A stretch of 64,000 nt of DNA from Halomonas sp. NO4 (GTDB taxonomy: Bacteria > Pseudomonadota > Gammaproteobacteria > Pseudomonadales > Halomonadaceae), in assembly GCF_010994375.1 (NCBI RefSeq), contig NZ_WHMA01000005.1, positions 124,001-188,000 on the forward strand. Direction: 5' to 3'. Both the position numbers and the translations under genes were made by a program. Shown here piece by piece: positions 20,895 to 30,500 of the stretch; the stretch's first letter is position 1; each line of letters begins with the position of its first letter. Under the pieces are notes generated by a model. The model made no database searches and had not been told where the DNA came from. It saw only the letters and a program-made list of their open reading frames with translations.

Positions 20895-21672
20895 GGGCGA
20901 TGCCCTGGCCACAGCCCCGGTAGGTTTCCCCGTCGATCGTCAGGGTCACCCGGGCCGGGAAGGGCTGACCGCTCATGGAGTCGAAGCAGGCCTTGGCTTC
21001 CAGCTCGAGGGTGAAGGGCCGGTCGGCGCGCCCGCTGGCCAGGGTCACCCGGCCGGCGCCGTTATCCATCTCGGTGACGCGATACGGCAGGGTGGCCTCG
21101 CGCTCGCCGTAATCCAGCACCAGCGAGAGCTCGGGCTCGTCGTGGGCCAGGCTCACCGTCCAGCCGGGCTCGTTGCCGCGCCCGTGGAACATCACTCCGG
21201 GGCGCTGGCGGCGCGTCAGGGCATCGCGGCTCAGCTCGGCGGTGCAGTCGAGCCGGCCATTGGCGCTCTCCACCATGGCCTCGTCGCCCTTGGCCCAGAA
21301 GCTGAGATCGCCCTGCTGGTAGCGCGAGCCGCTGGCCACCACGGCGGGCGACAGGCGATAGGCGCCATGAGCGGACCACAGGCGCAGGTCCTCCTCGGTC
21401 ACCGCGGAGACCAGATCCTGGGCCGGCGTGCAGCGCCACGCCTGGAACTCGCTCGCCCCGCCGGGAAACAGCAGCGACGGCATCAGCGGCGCGGTGGGCG
21501 CCACCTCCCGGGTGGCACCGGGCCGTGCTGCCTGGCCGGCCTCTCTGACCTCGGGGACCGCCCGCTCGGCGGGGGCGGTGGCACAACCGGACACCAGAGC
21601 GGCGGCAGCGAGCATCAACGACAGGCGGGGGGCGCCACCCGGGCGCGGCGCACGAGCAGAGAACAGCGACAT
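20881..21672 (-). CDS. MliC-like / COG3650 lipoprotein
   Basis: 263 residues. Lipoprotein signal with lipobox VSGCA (C29). A region at about 78-145 resembles the MliC lysozyme-inhibitor domain (WRC..., ASGSRYQQGDLSFWAKGDEA, a distal Cys). A second domain at about 160-260 is COG3650-like (GNEPGWTVSL, CFDSMSGQPFPARV, GCGQG). MliC proteins inhibit C-type lysozymes at the cell surface. Here the two domains are fused in one envelope protein. The ATG at 21672 is six bases after AAGGAG. The domain calls come from motif reading alone. Confidence 0.75.
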   Translation of the reverse strand: MSLFSARAPRPGGAPRLSLMLAAAALVSGCATAPAERAVPEVREAGQAARPGATREVAPTAPLMPSLLFPGGASEFQAWRCTPAQDLVSAVTEEDLRLWSAHGAYRLSPAVVASGSRYQQGDLSFWAKGDEAMVESANGRLDCTAELSRDALTRRQRPGVMFHGRGNEPGWTVSLAHDEPELSLVLDYGEREATLPYRVTEMDNGAGRVTLASGRADRPFTLELEAKACFDSMSGQPFPARVTLTIDGETYRGCGQGIAPMEG

Positions 21673-21739
21673 GACAGGCTCCTTGCAGGTCGGGATTCCA
21701 GCGCCGCCAGCATACCAGGCCGCCGCACGCTTCGCCGCG

Positions 21740-24037
21740 TCAGCCGTGGCGACGCCGCAGCACCCGCGCCGCCTTCACCATGTTGGCCAGCGCCGGCTCC
21801 ACCTCGTCCCACTGGCGGGTCTTGAGGCCGCAGTCGGGATTGACCCAGAGCCGCTCGACGGGAAGGCGCTCGGCGGCCTTCTCCATCAGCGCCACCATCC
21901 CTTCGACCTCTGGCACGTTGGGCGAGTGAATGTCGTAGACGCCGGGGCCGATCTCGTTGGGATAGGCGAAGTCCCGAAAGGCGTCGAGCAGCTCCATGTG
22001 GGAGCGCGAGGTCTCGATGGTGATCACGTCGGCGTCCAGGGCGGCGATGGTGCCGATGATGTCGTTGAACTCCGAATAGCACATATGGGTGTGGATCTGG
22101 GTCGCATCGGCCACGGCGCTGGCGGCGAGCCGGAAGCACGCCACCGCCCAGTCGAGGTAGGCCTGCCACTCGCCCTGGCGCAGCGGCAGCCCCTCGCGCA
22201 GGGCCGGCTCGTCGATCTGGATGGCGCGGATGCCGGCCGCCTCGAGGTCGGCGACCTCGTCGCGCAGCGCCAGGGCGAGCTGCCGGCAGGTGGTCTCGCG
22301 GGGCTGGTCGTCGCGCACGAAGGACCACTGCAGCAGAGTCACGGGGCCGGTGAGCATGCCCTTGACGGGCTTGTCGGTGAGCGACTGGGCGTACGCGCTC
22401 CAGGGCACCGTCATGGGGCCGGGACGGCTCACGTCGCCGACGATCACCGGCGGCTTGACGCAGCGCGAGCCGTAGCTCTGCACCCAGCCGCGGCGGGTGA
22501 AGGCGAAGCCGTCGAGCTGCTCGCCGAAGTACTCCACCATGTCGTTGCGCTCGGCCTCGCCGTGGACCAGCACGTCGAGCCCCAGCGCCTCCTGGCGGCG
22601 CACGGCATCGGCGATCTCGGCCGCCATGCGCGCCTCGTAGTCGGCGGTGGCGAGTTCGCCGGCCTTGTGGGCGCGGCGGGCGGCGCGAATCTCGGCAGTC
22701 TGGGGGAAGGAGCCGATGGTGGTAGTGGGAAAGAGCGGCAGGGCCAGCGCGCGACGCTGGATTGCGGCGCGCACGGGATAAGCGCTGTGCCGTTCCTGGT
22801 CCGCAGCCTCGACGCCCGCCAGCCGCGCGGCGACTTCCGGGCGCTTCAGACGCGGCGAGTCGCGCCGCGCTTGCAGCGCCCGGGTGACGTCCGCCAGCCG
22901 CGCCCGGTCCGCCTCGGTGGCGCGACCGTCCAGCAGGCGCGCCAGGGTCACCGTCTCGTCGAGCTTCTGGCGGGCGAAGGCCAGCCAGCTCGTGAGTTCG
23001 TCGTCCAGCTCCGTCTCCCCGGCGAGATCCACCGGCACGTGCAGCAGCGAGCAGGAGGGCGCGATCCACAGACGCTGGCCGAGGCGCATGCGGGCCGCGG
23101 CCAGCCGCTCGCGCAGCACCGCCAGGTCGGCGCGCCAGACGTTGCGCCCGTCGATGGCCCCCACCGAGAGCACCTTGTAGGCGGGCAGGCGGTCGAGCAC
23201 GGCGTCGAGCTGCTCGGGCGCGCGCACGACATCGATATGCAGGCCATCCACCGGCAGGGTCACCGCCACCTGCAGGTTGTCGCCCAGCCCGCCGAAGTAG
23301 GTGGCCAGCAGCAGCTTCACCGGGGCTCGGCCCAGCACGCTGTAGGCGGCCTCGTAGGCCTGCTGCCAGTCGCGTGGCAGGTCCTGCACCAGGGCCGGTT
23401 CATCGAGCTGCACCCACTCCACGCCCTGCTCCGCCAGACGGGCCAGGATCTGGCCGTAGACGGGCAGCAGGGCCTCCAGCAGGCTCAGGCGATCCAGCCC
23501 CGGGTCGCGGGTCTTGCCCAGCCACAGCCAGCTGAGCGGGCCGAGCAGGGTCGCCTTCACTGCATGCCCCTGGGCCTGAGCCTCGGCCACCTGGTCGAAC
23601 AGCCGACTGCTGGCCAGGCGGAAGGTCTGGCCGGCGTGCAGCTCCGGCACCAAGTAGTGGTAGTTGGTATCGAAGAACTTGGTCATCTCGCAGGCGGCGG
23701 CCGGCGTGCCGCTGGGCGCCCGGCCACGGGCCATGCGAAAGGCGGTGTCCAGGTCCACCTCGCCGCGGGCGAGTTCCGCCTCGGCGCCGAACCGCTCGGG
23801 CACGGCGCCCAGGGACACCGAGAGATCCAGCACCTGGTCGTAGAAGGCGAAGTCGCCCACGGTGACCCGGTCGAGCCCGGCCTCGCGTTGGGCCTGCCAG
23901 TGGCGCGCCCGCAGTTCGCGGCCGGTGGCCTCGAGAGATTCGCGGTCGCTGTCGCCGCGCCAGTAGGCCTCGAGGGCGTACTTGAGTTCGCGCTGCGCCC
24001 CGATGCGGGGGTAGCCCAATACATGAGCGATGGTCAT
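21740..24037 (-). CDS. metE: cobalamin-independent methionine synthase
   Basis: 765 residues, two-barrel MetE. The start [12 protein letters not shown] is diagnostic. The C-terminal zinc ligands lie in HTHMCYSEF (about 650) and [11 protein letters not shown] (about 732). Transfers methyl from 5-methyl-THF-polyglutamate to homocysteine. ATG 24037 follows AAGGA; the longer frame to 24085 is not homologous. Divergent from metR across 102 bases, the classical arrangement in which MetR with homocysteine activates metE. Confidence 0.97.
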   Translation of the reverse strand: MTIAHVLGYPRIGAQRELKYALEAYWRGDSDRESLEATGRELRARHWQAQREAGLDRVTVGDFAFYDQVLDLSVSLGAVPERFGAEAELARGEVDLDTAFRMARGRAPSGTPAAACEMTKFFDTNYHYLVPELHAGQTFRLASSRLFDQVAEAQAQGHAVKATLLGPLSWLWLGKTRDPGLDRLSLLEALLPVYGQILARLAEQGVEWVQLDEPALVQDLPRDWQQAYEAAYSVLGRAPVKLLLATYFGGLGDNLQVAVTLPVDGLHIDVVRAPEQLDAVLDRLPAYKVLSVGAIDGRNVWRADLAVLRERLAAARMRLGQRLWIAPSCSLLHVPVDLAGETELDDELTSWLAFARQKLDETVTLARLLDGRATEADRARLADVTRALQARRDSPRLKRPEVAARLAGVEAADQERHSAYPVRAAIQRRALALPLFPTTTIGSFPQTAEIRAARRAHKAGELATADYEARMAAEIADAVRRQEALGLDVLVHGEAERNDMVEYFGEQLDGFAFTRRGWVQSYGSRCVKPPVIVGDVSRPGPMTVPWSAYAQSLTDKPVKGMLTGPVTLLQWSFVRDDQPRETTCRQLALALRDEVADLEAAGIRAIQIDEPALREGLPLRQGEWQAYLDWAVACFRLAASAVADATQIHTHMCYSEFNDIIGTIAALDADVITIETSRSHMELLDAFRDFAYPNEIGPGVYDIHSPNVPEVEGMVALMEKAAERLPVERLWVNPDCGLKTRQWDEVEPALANMVKAARVLRRRHG

Positions 24038-24122
24038 GGTGAATCCTTTGTTGGATGAATGATTCAGTAAAGTCTCGCTGGCCACCCCCGGTGAATCAAA
24101 CTAAACTTTCTAATCTCCAACT

Positions 24123-24135
24123 TGAAGCGATTTCA
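24123..24135. promoter_or_regulatory. MetR box (TGAA-N5-TTCA)
   Basis: An exact match to the E. coli MetR consensus, lying only 4 bases before the metR start codon and covering its ribosome-binding region. A shorter variant, TGAA-N3-TTCA, lies at 24056-24066 in the metE leader. The metR-proximal site would fit autorepression (inference). Confidence 0.65.
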
Positions 24136-24139
24136 CTCG

Positions 24140-25054
24140 ATGCTCGAACTACGCCATCTCCGCACCCTGATCGCCCTGCGCGACGCCGGCTCGCTGGTGG
24201 AAGCCGCCGAGCGGGTCCACCTCACCCAGTCGGCCCTCTCCCACCAGATCAAGGACCTAGAAGAACGGCTGGGCAGCCCGCTGTTCGTGCGCAAGACCCG
24301 CCCGGTGGAGTTCACCCGCGCCGGCCAGCGGCTGCTTGCCCTGGCCGAGCAGGTGCTGCCCCAGGTGCGCATGGCCGAGCGTGACCTGGCTCGACTGGCC
24401 GGCCAGGAGGCGGGACGCCTGCACATGGCCATCGAATGCCACAGCTGCTTTCAGTGGCTGATGCCCACCATCGACCACTTCCGCGACCACTGGCCGGAGG
24501 TGGAGGTCGACATCCCCGGTGGCCACCACTTCGACCCACTGCCGGCGCTCGCGCGCGAGCAGCTCGATCTGGTGATCACCGCCGACCCCCAGCCGCTCGC
24601 CGGGATCCACTACGAGCCGCTGTTCCGCTATCAGGGCCTGCTGGCGGTGGCCCGCCAGCACCCCTTGGCCGGCCGGACCTTCGTTACACCGGAAGAACTG
24701 GCCGAGGAGACGCTGATCACTTACCCCGTGGAACACGGCCGCCTCGATGTCTTCACCCAGTTCCTCGACCCGGCCGGCGTGCGGCCGCGGGAGGTGCGCA
24801 CGGCGGAGCTCACCATCATGATGATGCAGCTCGTGGCCAGCGGCCGCGGGGTGTGCGCCCTGCCCAACTGGGCGCTGACGGAGTATCTCGCGCGCGACTA
24901 CGTGAAGGCGGTGCCGCTTGGCGACGGCGGGGTGTGGAGCACGCTCTTCGCCGCCGTGCGCGAGGAGAGCCGCCCCCTGCCGTGGATGGAAGACTTCCTG
25001 CGCACCGCCCGCGAGACCTCCTTCGCCGTGCTGGACGGCATCCGGCCGGCGTGA
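24140..25054 (+). CDS. metR: LysR-type activator MetR
   Basis: 304 residues. N-terminal LysR helix-turn-helix (about 1-60: LELRHLRTLIALRDAGSLVEAAERVHLTQSALSHQ in sequence order) and a LysR substrate-binding domain that in MetR senses homocysteine (IECHSCFQWLMP). ATG 24140 gives the usual MetR N-terminus; no good ribosome binding site is visible beyond GAAG inside the MetR box. Confidence 0.94.
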   Translation: MLELRHLRTLIALRDAGSLVEAAERVHLTQSALSHQIKDLEERLGSPLFVRKTRPVEFTRAGQRLLALAEQVLPQVRMAERDLARLAGQEAGRLHMAIECHSCFQWLMPTIDHFRDHWPEVEVDIPGGHHFDPLPALAREQLDLVITADPQPLAGIHYEPLFRYQGLLAVARQHPLAGRTFVTPEELAEETLITYPVEHGRLDVFTQFLDPAGVRPREVRTAELTIMMMQLVASGRGVCALPNWALTEYLARDYVKAVPLGDGGVWSTLFAAVREESRPLPWMEDFLRTARETSFAVLDGIRPA

Positions 25055-25056
25055 AT

Positions 25057-26682
25057 CTACGTCTCGCGGGGCGGGGAACGGCGCGGCAGCAGCAATGTGA
25101 AGCGCGCGCCGCCGAGCTCGGGGCTGTCGTCCACCATGGCGCTGCCGCCGTGCCAGGCCATGATCTTGTGCACGATGGAGAGCCCCAGCCCGTAGCCGCC
25201 GGAGCGGCGGGTGCGGCTGTCGTCGAGTCGGGCGAAGGGCTTGAAGACCGCCTGACGGTGCGCCTCGGGCACGCCGGGGCCGTCATCCTCCACGTCCAGG
25301 CGCACCGCGCGAGGCTCGGCCGCGAGGGTCACCCGTACCACCGAGCGGGCATGGCTGCAGGCATTGGCCACCAGGTTCTGCAGGGCGCGCTGCAGATAGC
25401 GGGGCTCGGCCTCGACCTCGACCTCGCCGTCCGCCACCAGCTCGATGCGCAGCTCGCCATGCAGCGGTGACAGCGCCTCCACCACCCGCCGGGCCATGGC
25501 GAGGCAGTCGACGGGCTCGGTCTCCATGGGCATGGTCTGGACCTGGTCGCCGCCCAGCCGCGCATAGGTGAGGATCTCGTCGATCAGCCCGTCAAGTTCC
25601 TCGATGTCGCTGTCGATGCCGACCAGCTGGCGGCGGACCGCCTGATCGTCGGTCATGTCCTCGACCATCTGCACGGCGAAGCGGATGCGCGCCACGGGGG
25701 TGCGCAGCTCGTGGGAGACGGCGCGGATCATCTCCTGCTGCGCGCGCAGCAGCGACTGCACCTGGGCGGCCATGCCGTTGAAGGCCATGCCCAGCCGCCC
25801 CATGAAGTCGCCGCTCTCCACCTTGACCCGGGTATCCAGGTGGCCGCTGGCAATGCGCGTGGCCGCCAGCTCCAGACGCGCCATGCGCGCCTCCACGCCG
25901 CGCACGATCACGTAGATGGCCCCGGCCAGGCCGAGCAGGATGATCACGGCGAGCAGGATCGACAGCGACAGCGGCATGGGCTCGAAGGCATTGAGCGGCC
26001 CCACCTGAACCCATTCTAAGCCGGCCGTCTCGGTGGGCAGGCGCAAGTAGAGGGAGAGCGCCCAGCGCTGGGGCAGCAGGCGGATGACCACCTCCGCATC
26101 CTGCAGGCGGGCCAGCTGTCCCGGCTCCAGGTCCTCCGGCGGCGTCTCGGTGAGCACCAGAGGGATGGCCGAGCCCTGCAGCTGCTCGAGGCGCTCACGG
26201 CGCGCCTCGCCCTGAACCTCGGACAGCCAGCGCCCCAGCATACCGGCGAGCCCCAGCAGCTGATGCTCGCTGAGACTGGAGAGCCGGGCGGTCAGCACGC
26301 GGGGCTCGCCAGGCAGCATGCGGTGCAGGACCCAGCCCCCCTCGTCCCCCGTTTCCACCAGGGTGCGACCGGCCTCCAGGCGCGCCCGCTCGAAATAGCT
26401 CAGCGGGTGGGAGGGCAGCGCGTGCAGCTCAAGGGCGATGTCGAGCTCGCGTCCCTGACGCTGCAGCCAGGCGGCACGCTCGGCCTCGGGCTGCGCCGCC
26501 AGCTGGGCGGTCAACAGCGCCATGGGCGAGGTGGCCAGCTGCTCGTGGTAGTGCTCGCGGCGCACCCGGTCGACGAGCAGGAAGCCCCCCACTGCCAGGC
26601 CACCGGTGAGCACCAGCACCAGCGCGATCAGGACATAGACACGCAGGAAGGTGTTGTCGACCAGGACCCGGGGAAGTGCCAT
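25057..26682 (-). CDS. sensor histidine kinase, RstB-like
   Basis: 541 residues. TM1 is at about 15-37, a periplasmic sensor region at 38-237, TM2 at about 238-260 and a HAMP segment after it. HisKA has H324 in AVSHELRTP, and a HATPase_c domain follows with N, G1 (DVEDDGPGVPEAH) and G2 (GYGLGLSIV) boxes. Catalytically complete. The segment QRWALSLYLRLPTE resembles RstB sensors, which in E. coli respond to acid and Mg/PhoPQ signals. Its ATG shares one base with the upstream regulator's TGA (TGATG). Confidence 0.92.
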   Translation of the reverse strand: MALPRVLVDNTFLRVYVLIALVLVLTGGLAVGGFLLVDRVRREHYHEQLATSPMALLTAQLAAQPEAERAAWLQRQGRELDIALELHALPSHPLSYFERARLEAGRTLVETGDEGGWVLHRMLPGEPRVLTARLSSLSEHQLLGLAGMLGRWLSEVQGEARRERLEQLQGSAIPLVLTETPPEDLEPGQLARLQDAEVVIRLLPQRWALSLYLRLPTETAGLEWVQVGPLNAFEPMPLSLSILLAVIILLGLAGAIYVIVRGVEARMARLELAATRIASGHLDTRVKVESGDFMGRLGMAFNGMAAQVQSLLRAQQEMIRAVSHELRTPVARIRFAVQMVEDMTDDQAVRRQLVGIDSDIEELDGLIDEILTYARLGGDQVQTMPMETEPVDCLAMARRVVEALSPLHGELRIELVADGEVEVEAEPRYLQRALQNLVANACSHARSVVRVTLAAEPRAVRLDVEDDGPGVPEAHRQAVFKPFARLDDSRTRRSGGYGLGLSIVHKIMAWHGGSAMVDDSPELGGARFTLLLPRRSPPRET

Positions 26683-27395
26683 CAGCCATCCTTGACGAAG
26701 AGGTAGCCCTTGCTGCGCACCGTCTTGATCCGATGCGGGTGGTTGGGATCGTCACCGATCTTGGGGCGGATCCGCGACACCCGCACGTCGATGGAGCGGT
26801 CCTGACCGTCGTACTTGATGCCGCGCAGCTGCGAGAAGATCTCCTCGCGGCTCAGCACACGCCCGGCGTTGCTGGCCAGCAGCCACAGCAGGTCGAACTC
26901 GGCGCTGGTCAGCTCGATGCGATCGCCGTAGAGCCACGCCTCGCGGGTGGCGCTGTCGATCTCCAGATTGCCGAAGGTGAGCCGCATGCCGCCCGCGGCC
27001 TCGCTGCTCTCAGAGCGGCGCAGCAGCGCCCGCATGCGCGCCAGCAGCACCCGCGGCTGCACCGGCTTGGCGACGTAGTCATCGGCGCCCATCTCGAGGC
27101 CCAGCACCTGGTCCATGTCGTCGGTACGCGCGGTGAGCATGAGTATCGGCCCGGAGTAGTCGGTCCGCGCCCGGCGGCAGATCGACAGGCCATCCTCGCC
27201 GGGCAGCATCAGGTCGAGAATCACCAAATCCGGCTGCAGCGCCACGATGTGCTCCACACCGCGCGCCCCGTCGGCCTCCAGCGTCACGCGAAAGCCGTTG
27301 GCCTCCAGGTAGTCGCGCGTCAGCGTGGCGAGGCGCTCATCGTCCTCGATGATCAGGACGTGTTCCCGGTCTCCGGGTTCCAGGTTGTCTACCAT
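26682..27395 (-). CDS. OmpR-family response regulator, RstA-like
   Basis: 237 residues from the chosen start. Receiver domain with acidic pocket D18/D19, phospho-acceptor D61 and K110, then a winged-helix DNA-binding domain ending IKTVRSKGYLF, close to E. coli RstA (GxxYDGxDRSxD). Start uncertain: ATG 27395 has GGGGA nine bases upstream; ATG 27404 and 27440 also lie in frame. Cotranscribed with the histidine kinase. Confidence 0.92.
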   Translation of the reverse strand: MVDNLEPGDREHVLIIEDDERLATLTRDYLEANGFRVTLEADGARGVEHIVALQPDLVILDLMLPGEDGLSICRRARTDYSGPILMLTARTDDMDQVLGLEMGADDYVAKPVQPRVLLARMRALLRRSESSEAAGGMRLTFGNLEIDSATREAWLYGDRIELTSAEFDLLWLLASNAGRVLSREEIFSQLRGIKYDGQDRSIDVRVSRIRPKIGDDPNHPHRIKTVRSKGYLFVKDG

Positions 27396-27557
27396 CCTCG
27401 TCATTCCCCGTACTGGACTGCCGTTACCGTACAACGACAATCTGTTGCATCATTACTGACTGAAGGATACCCGAAAAGCGGCCCGGTGCGCGCCAGGGAT
27501 TGCCGCGGTGCAGGGAAAGGCGACGAGACCAGGCGACCGGCGAGGGCCGTGAGCGGC

Positions 27558-30500
27558 TCAGCTCGGGGCCTGTGGCGGCAGCAGTACCCCGGCATGGTCG
27601 GCCTGGAGCCGACGCGCCACGACGTCGTCCGGATAGGACGCCAGGTAGGCCGCCAGCCGCTGGCTCGCAGCGCTTGAGGCGCCCTCCTGAAAGAGTGCTG
27701 TCACCGCCTCGAACTCCTCACGCCCCGCCAGCAGCGTGGCGCGCCGGGCGTCGGGATAGACATCCAGGCACTCGTAGAGGGTCACCGCCTCTCTACGCCC
27801 GCGCAGCGCGACGCGCCCCAGACAGCGCAGCGAAACGCGCTCCCGCTGCCGAAGGGTGGCCACCGTGCCCTCACCCACCAGCAGATCGGCGCCATAGTGC
27901 TTGGTCAGGCTCTCCAGCCGCGATGCCGTGTTTACCGCATCGCCCAGCACCCCACACTGCATCTGCACCGGGTCGCCAATGGTGCCCAGGATGACCTGGC
28001 CCGACTGAACACCGATGCCGAACTGCAACTCGGGCAGCTCGCCACGCCGGTCGTTGTAGCTGGCGAGCCCCCGCGCCATGGCGATCGCGCCGTGCAGGGC
28101 GGCATCGGCGCTGTCGGGAAACAGCGCCAGCACGCCATCCCCCAGGTAGCTGCCGATGAAGCCCCCGTTGGCGGTGATGCCGGGCTGGACATGCGCCAGG
28201 TAGCGGTTGATGACGCGGATGGTCCCCCCGGGGCCGATCTCCTCGGAGAGGCGCGTGAAGGCGCGCAGGTCTGCGAAGAGCACCGTCATCTGCCGCTCGG
28301 CGGCATGGTCGAGCTCCACCTCGGTGATGCTCTCGTAGCCCAGGGACGCCAGCACCTGCTGGGGGACGAAGCGGTGATTGGCCTTGGCCAGGTGGGTCTG
28401 GTGCACCAGGGCCTCCTGGACGCGACGGTAGAGGCGCGCATTCTCCAGGGCGATGCCGGTCTGGGTGCCGAGGGCGCGGATCATCGCCACTCGGCCCGGC
28501 GGGAACGCCCCCGCGGCGGCATGGTTCTCGAGATAGATCGCCCCGGCCACCCGGCCGGCAATCGAGATCGGCACCCCCAGCAACGACTCCACGCCGGCGC
28601 GCGCGACGTGCGCGTTGTCCGCGACCAGGGCATCGCTGCGCGCCTGGTTGACCGCCACCGGCTCGCCGCCGCGCAGGGTCAGCTCGACCACCGGCCCTGC
28701 CACGGGCTCGAAGTCCGCCAAGGGGGTGGCCAGCCGCCGGATGCCCTCGCCGCCGACGGCTTCCACCTCGACGGTACGGGTCCCGGCTTCGTCCAGCAGC
28801 ACCAGCAGCCCCCGGTCGGCGTTCCCAGCGCGCAGCAGCGTCGTCATCAGGCGCTCCAGCAGCGCATCCTGGTCGATCTCGCTGGAGATCGCGCCGACCG
28901 CGCCCATCAGGCCCTGAAGGTCCAGGTTGCCGCCGTCCGTGAGCGGCGACGCCGCGTCTGCCAGCGGCGCCTCCTCGGCCAGGTCCAGCGCCCTGGCCGC
29001 CTGATGCGCCAGCGACGGACTCCCCCAGCGGGCATAGAGGGCGACGACACGCTGGCCGAGGTGGGCCACCTCCGAGAGGTTGCCGGTCAGGCGCAGCACC
29101 TCGGCCAGCCGCTGTAGCGCCAGGGCCTGGAAGAACGGCAGCGCAGGCCCCGCCAGGGAGGCGGCATGATGCAGGGTCAGGACCGCCTCAGCGTGGCGGC
29201 CGGCCGCGATCAGCGCCTCGGCCTCGAGCAGGGCCACCCGATGCGCCAGGTTGTCGGGGGCATGCCGGGCCCAGCGGCGCAGTCGCCGCCGCTGCCGGGG
29301 CAGGTCGCGCCAGGCCCGGCGCGCCTCGGCGCCCGGCGCGAGGCGGTAGGTATTGAGGCTGCGAAAGAAGACCAGCGTCACCAGCAGGCTCTGCCCCACC
29401 AGCCCCTCTTCCTGCGCCGCGATCCGGCGGAAGCGCCGCTCGGCGCGCTCGTGACGCCCCGCCAGGACATCGAGGATCGCGGCCGGCAGCAGGCTCATCA
29501 CCCGCTGCACCCGGTTGTCCTCACGCTCGAACTCCTGCATGCGGGCGGCGAAATCGAACCAGGGCCCCGAGAGCTCCTCGGGCAGGCTCTTGCGCTGCAG
29601 CAGTGCCATCAGCTGTGCCCAGGCCAGGAAGGAATGCTGCGTGTGCGGCTGATTGGCGTCACGGAGGTAGTCGATCACCTGCGGATGGCGGGCGGGAAAG
29701 TCCAGCGAGGCCCCTTCCGCCATCCAGGTGTAGACGGCCGCCCCGCCGCTGTAGACCGCGGTCTCCTCGTCGCCCGCCTTGCGACACCACTCCCAGCCCT
29801 CCAGCAGCTGAGCCGCCACCTCGCCGTAGGGACGCGTCCAGTGCAGGATGAAGGTGCGCACCACGAAGGCGGCCCGAGCCTGTTCCGGGCCGGGATAGCG
29901 ACGCCCCACCGCCAGCGACAGCTCGCCGAATGCGCTGCCCCGCTCGATCCAGCCCAGGACACCGCACAGCACCAGCCCCCAGACCGCGAAGCCGTAGGCG
30001 GAACTCTTGTTGAGCCCGTGCACCAGGCTCAGCCGGGTGCAGAGGATGCCGATCAGCGGCAGCATGTTGGGATTGCTGAAATAGGCCGTGCTGGCCGAAT
30101 TCGCCAGCAGCCGCACCGCCTCGATGATCTTGCGGTCCTCCGCCGGAGGCAGCGACGCATAGCGGGACGGCGGGGTGTTCCACTGGTCGAGAAGTGCCCT
30201 GACCGTGGCCATCAGCACATGGCCGCGGTGCGGCCTGCGGGCCAGCCTGACCCCCAGCGACCCGGCCGCCTCGACCAGCACGTCGCTGGCCTCCTCGAAG
30301 CGGCGCTCGGCGGCCAGGTATTGCAGGCGCAGCCCCTGCACCCAGGCCCGGTCCACCGGGTCGAGGGTCTGAGCGAGCATGTGCTGGGCCAGCGCTTCAC
30401 ACTGCCGCGCCTCCCCCAGGGCCAGCGCGCACTCGGCCAGCCCTTTGTTCAGGCCGAGCACCAGGCCGTGGTGCTCGCACCAGTCCTCGTCGGGCAGCAG

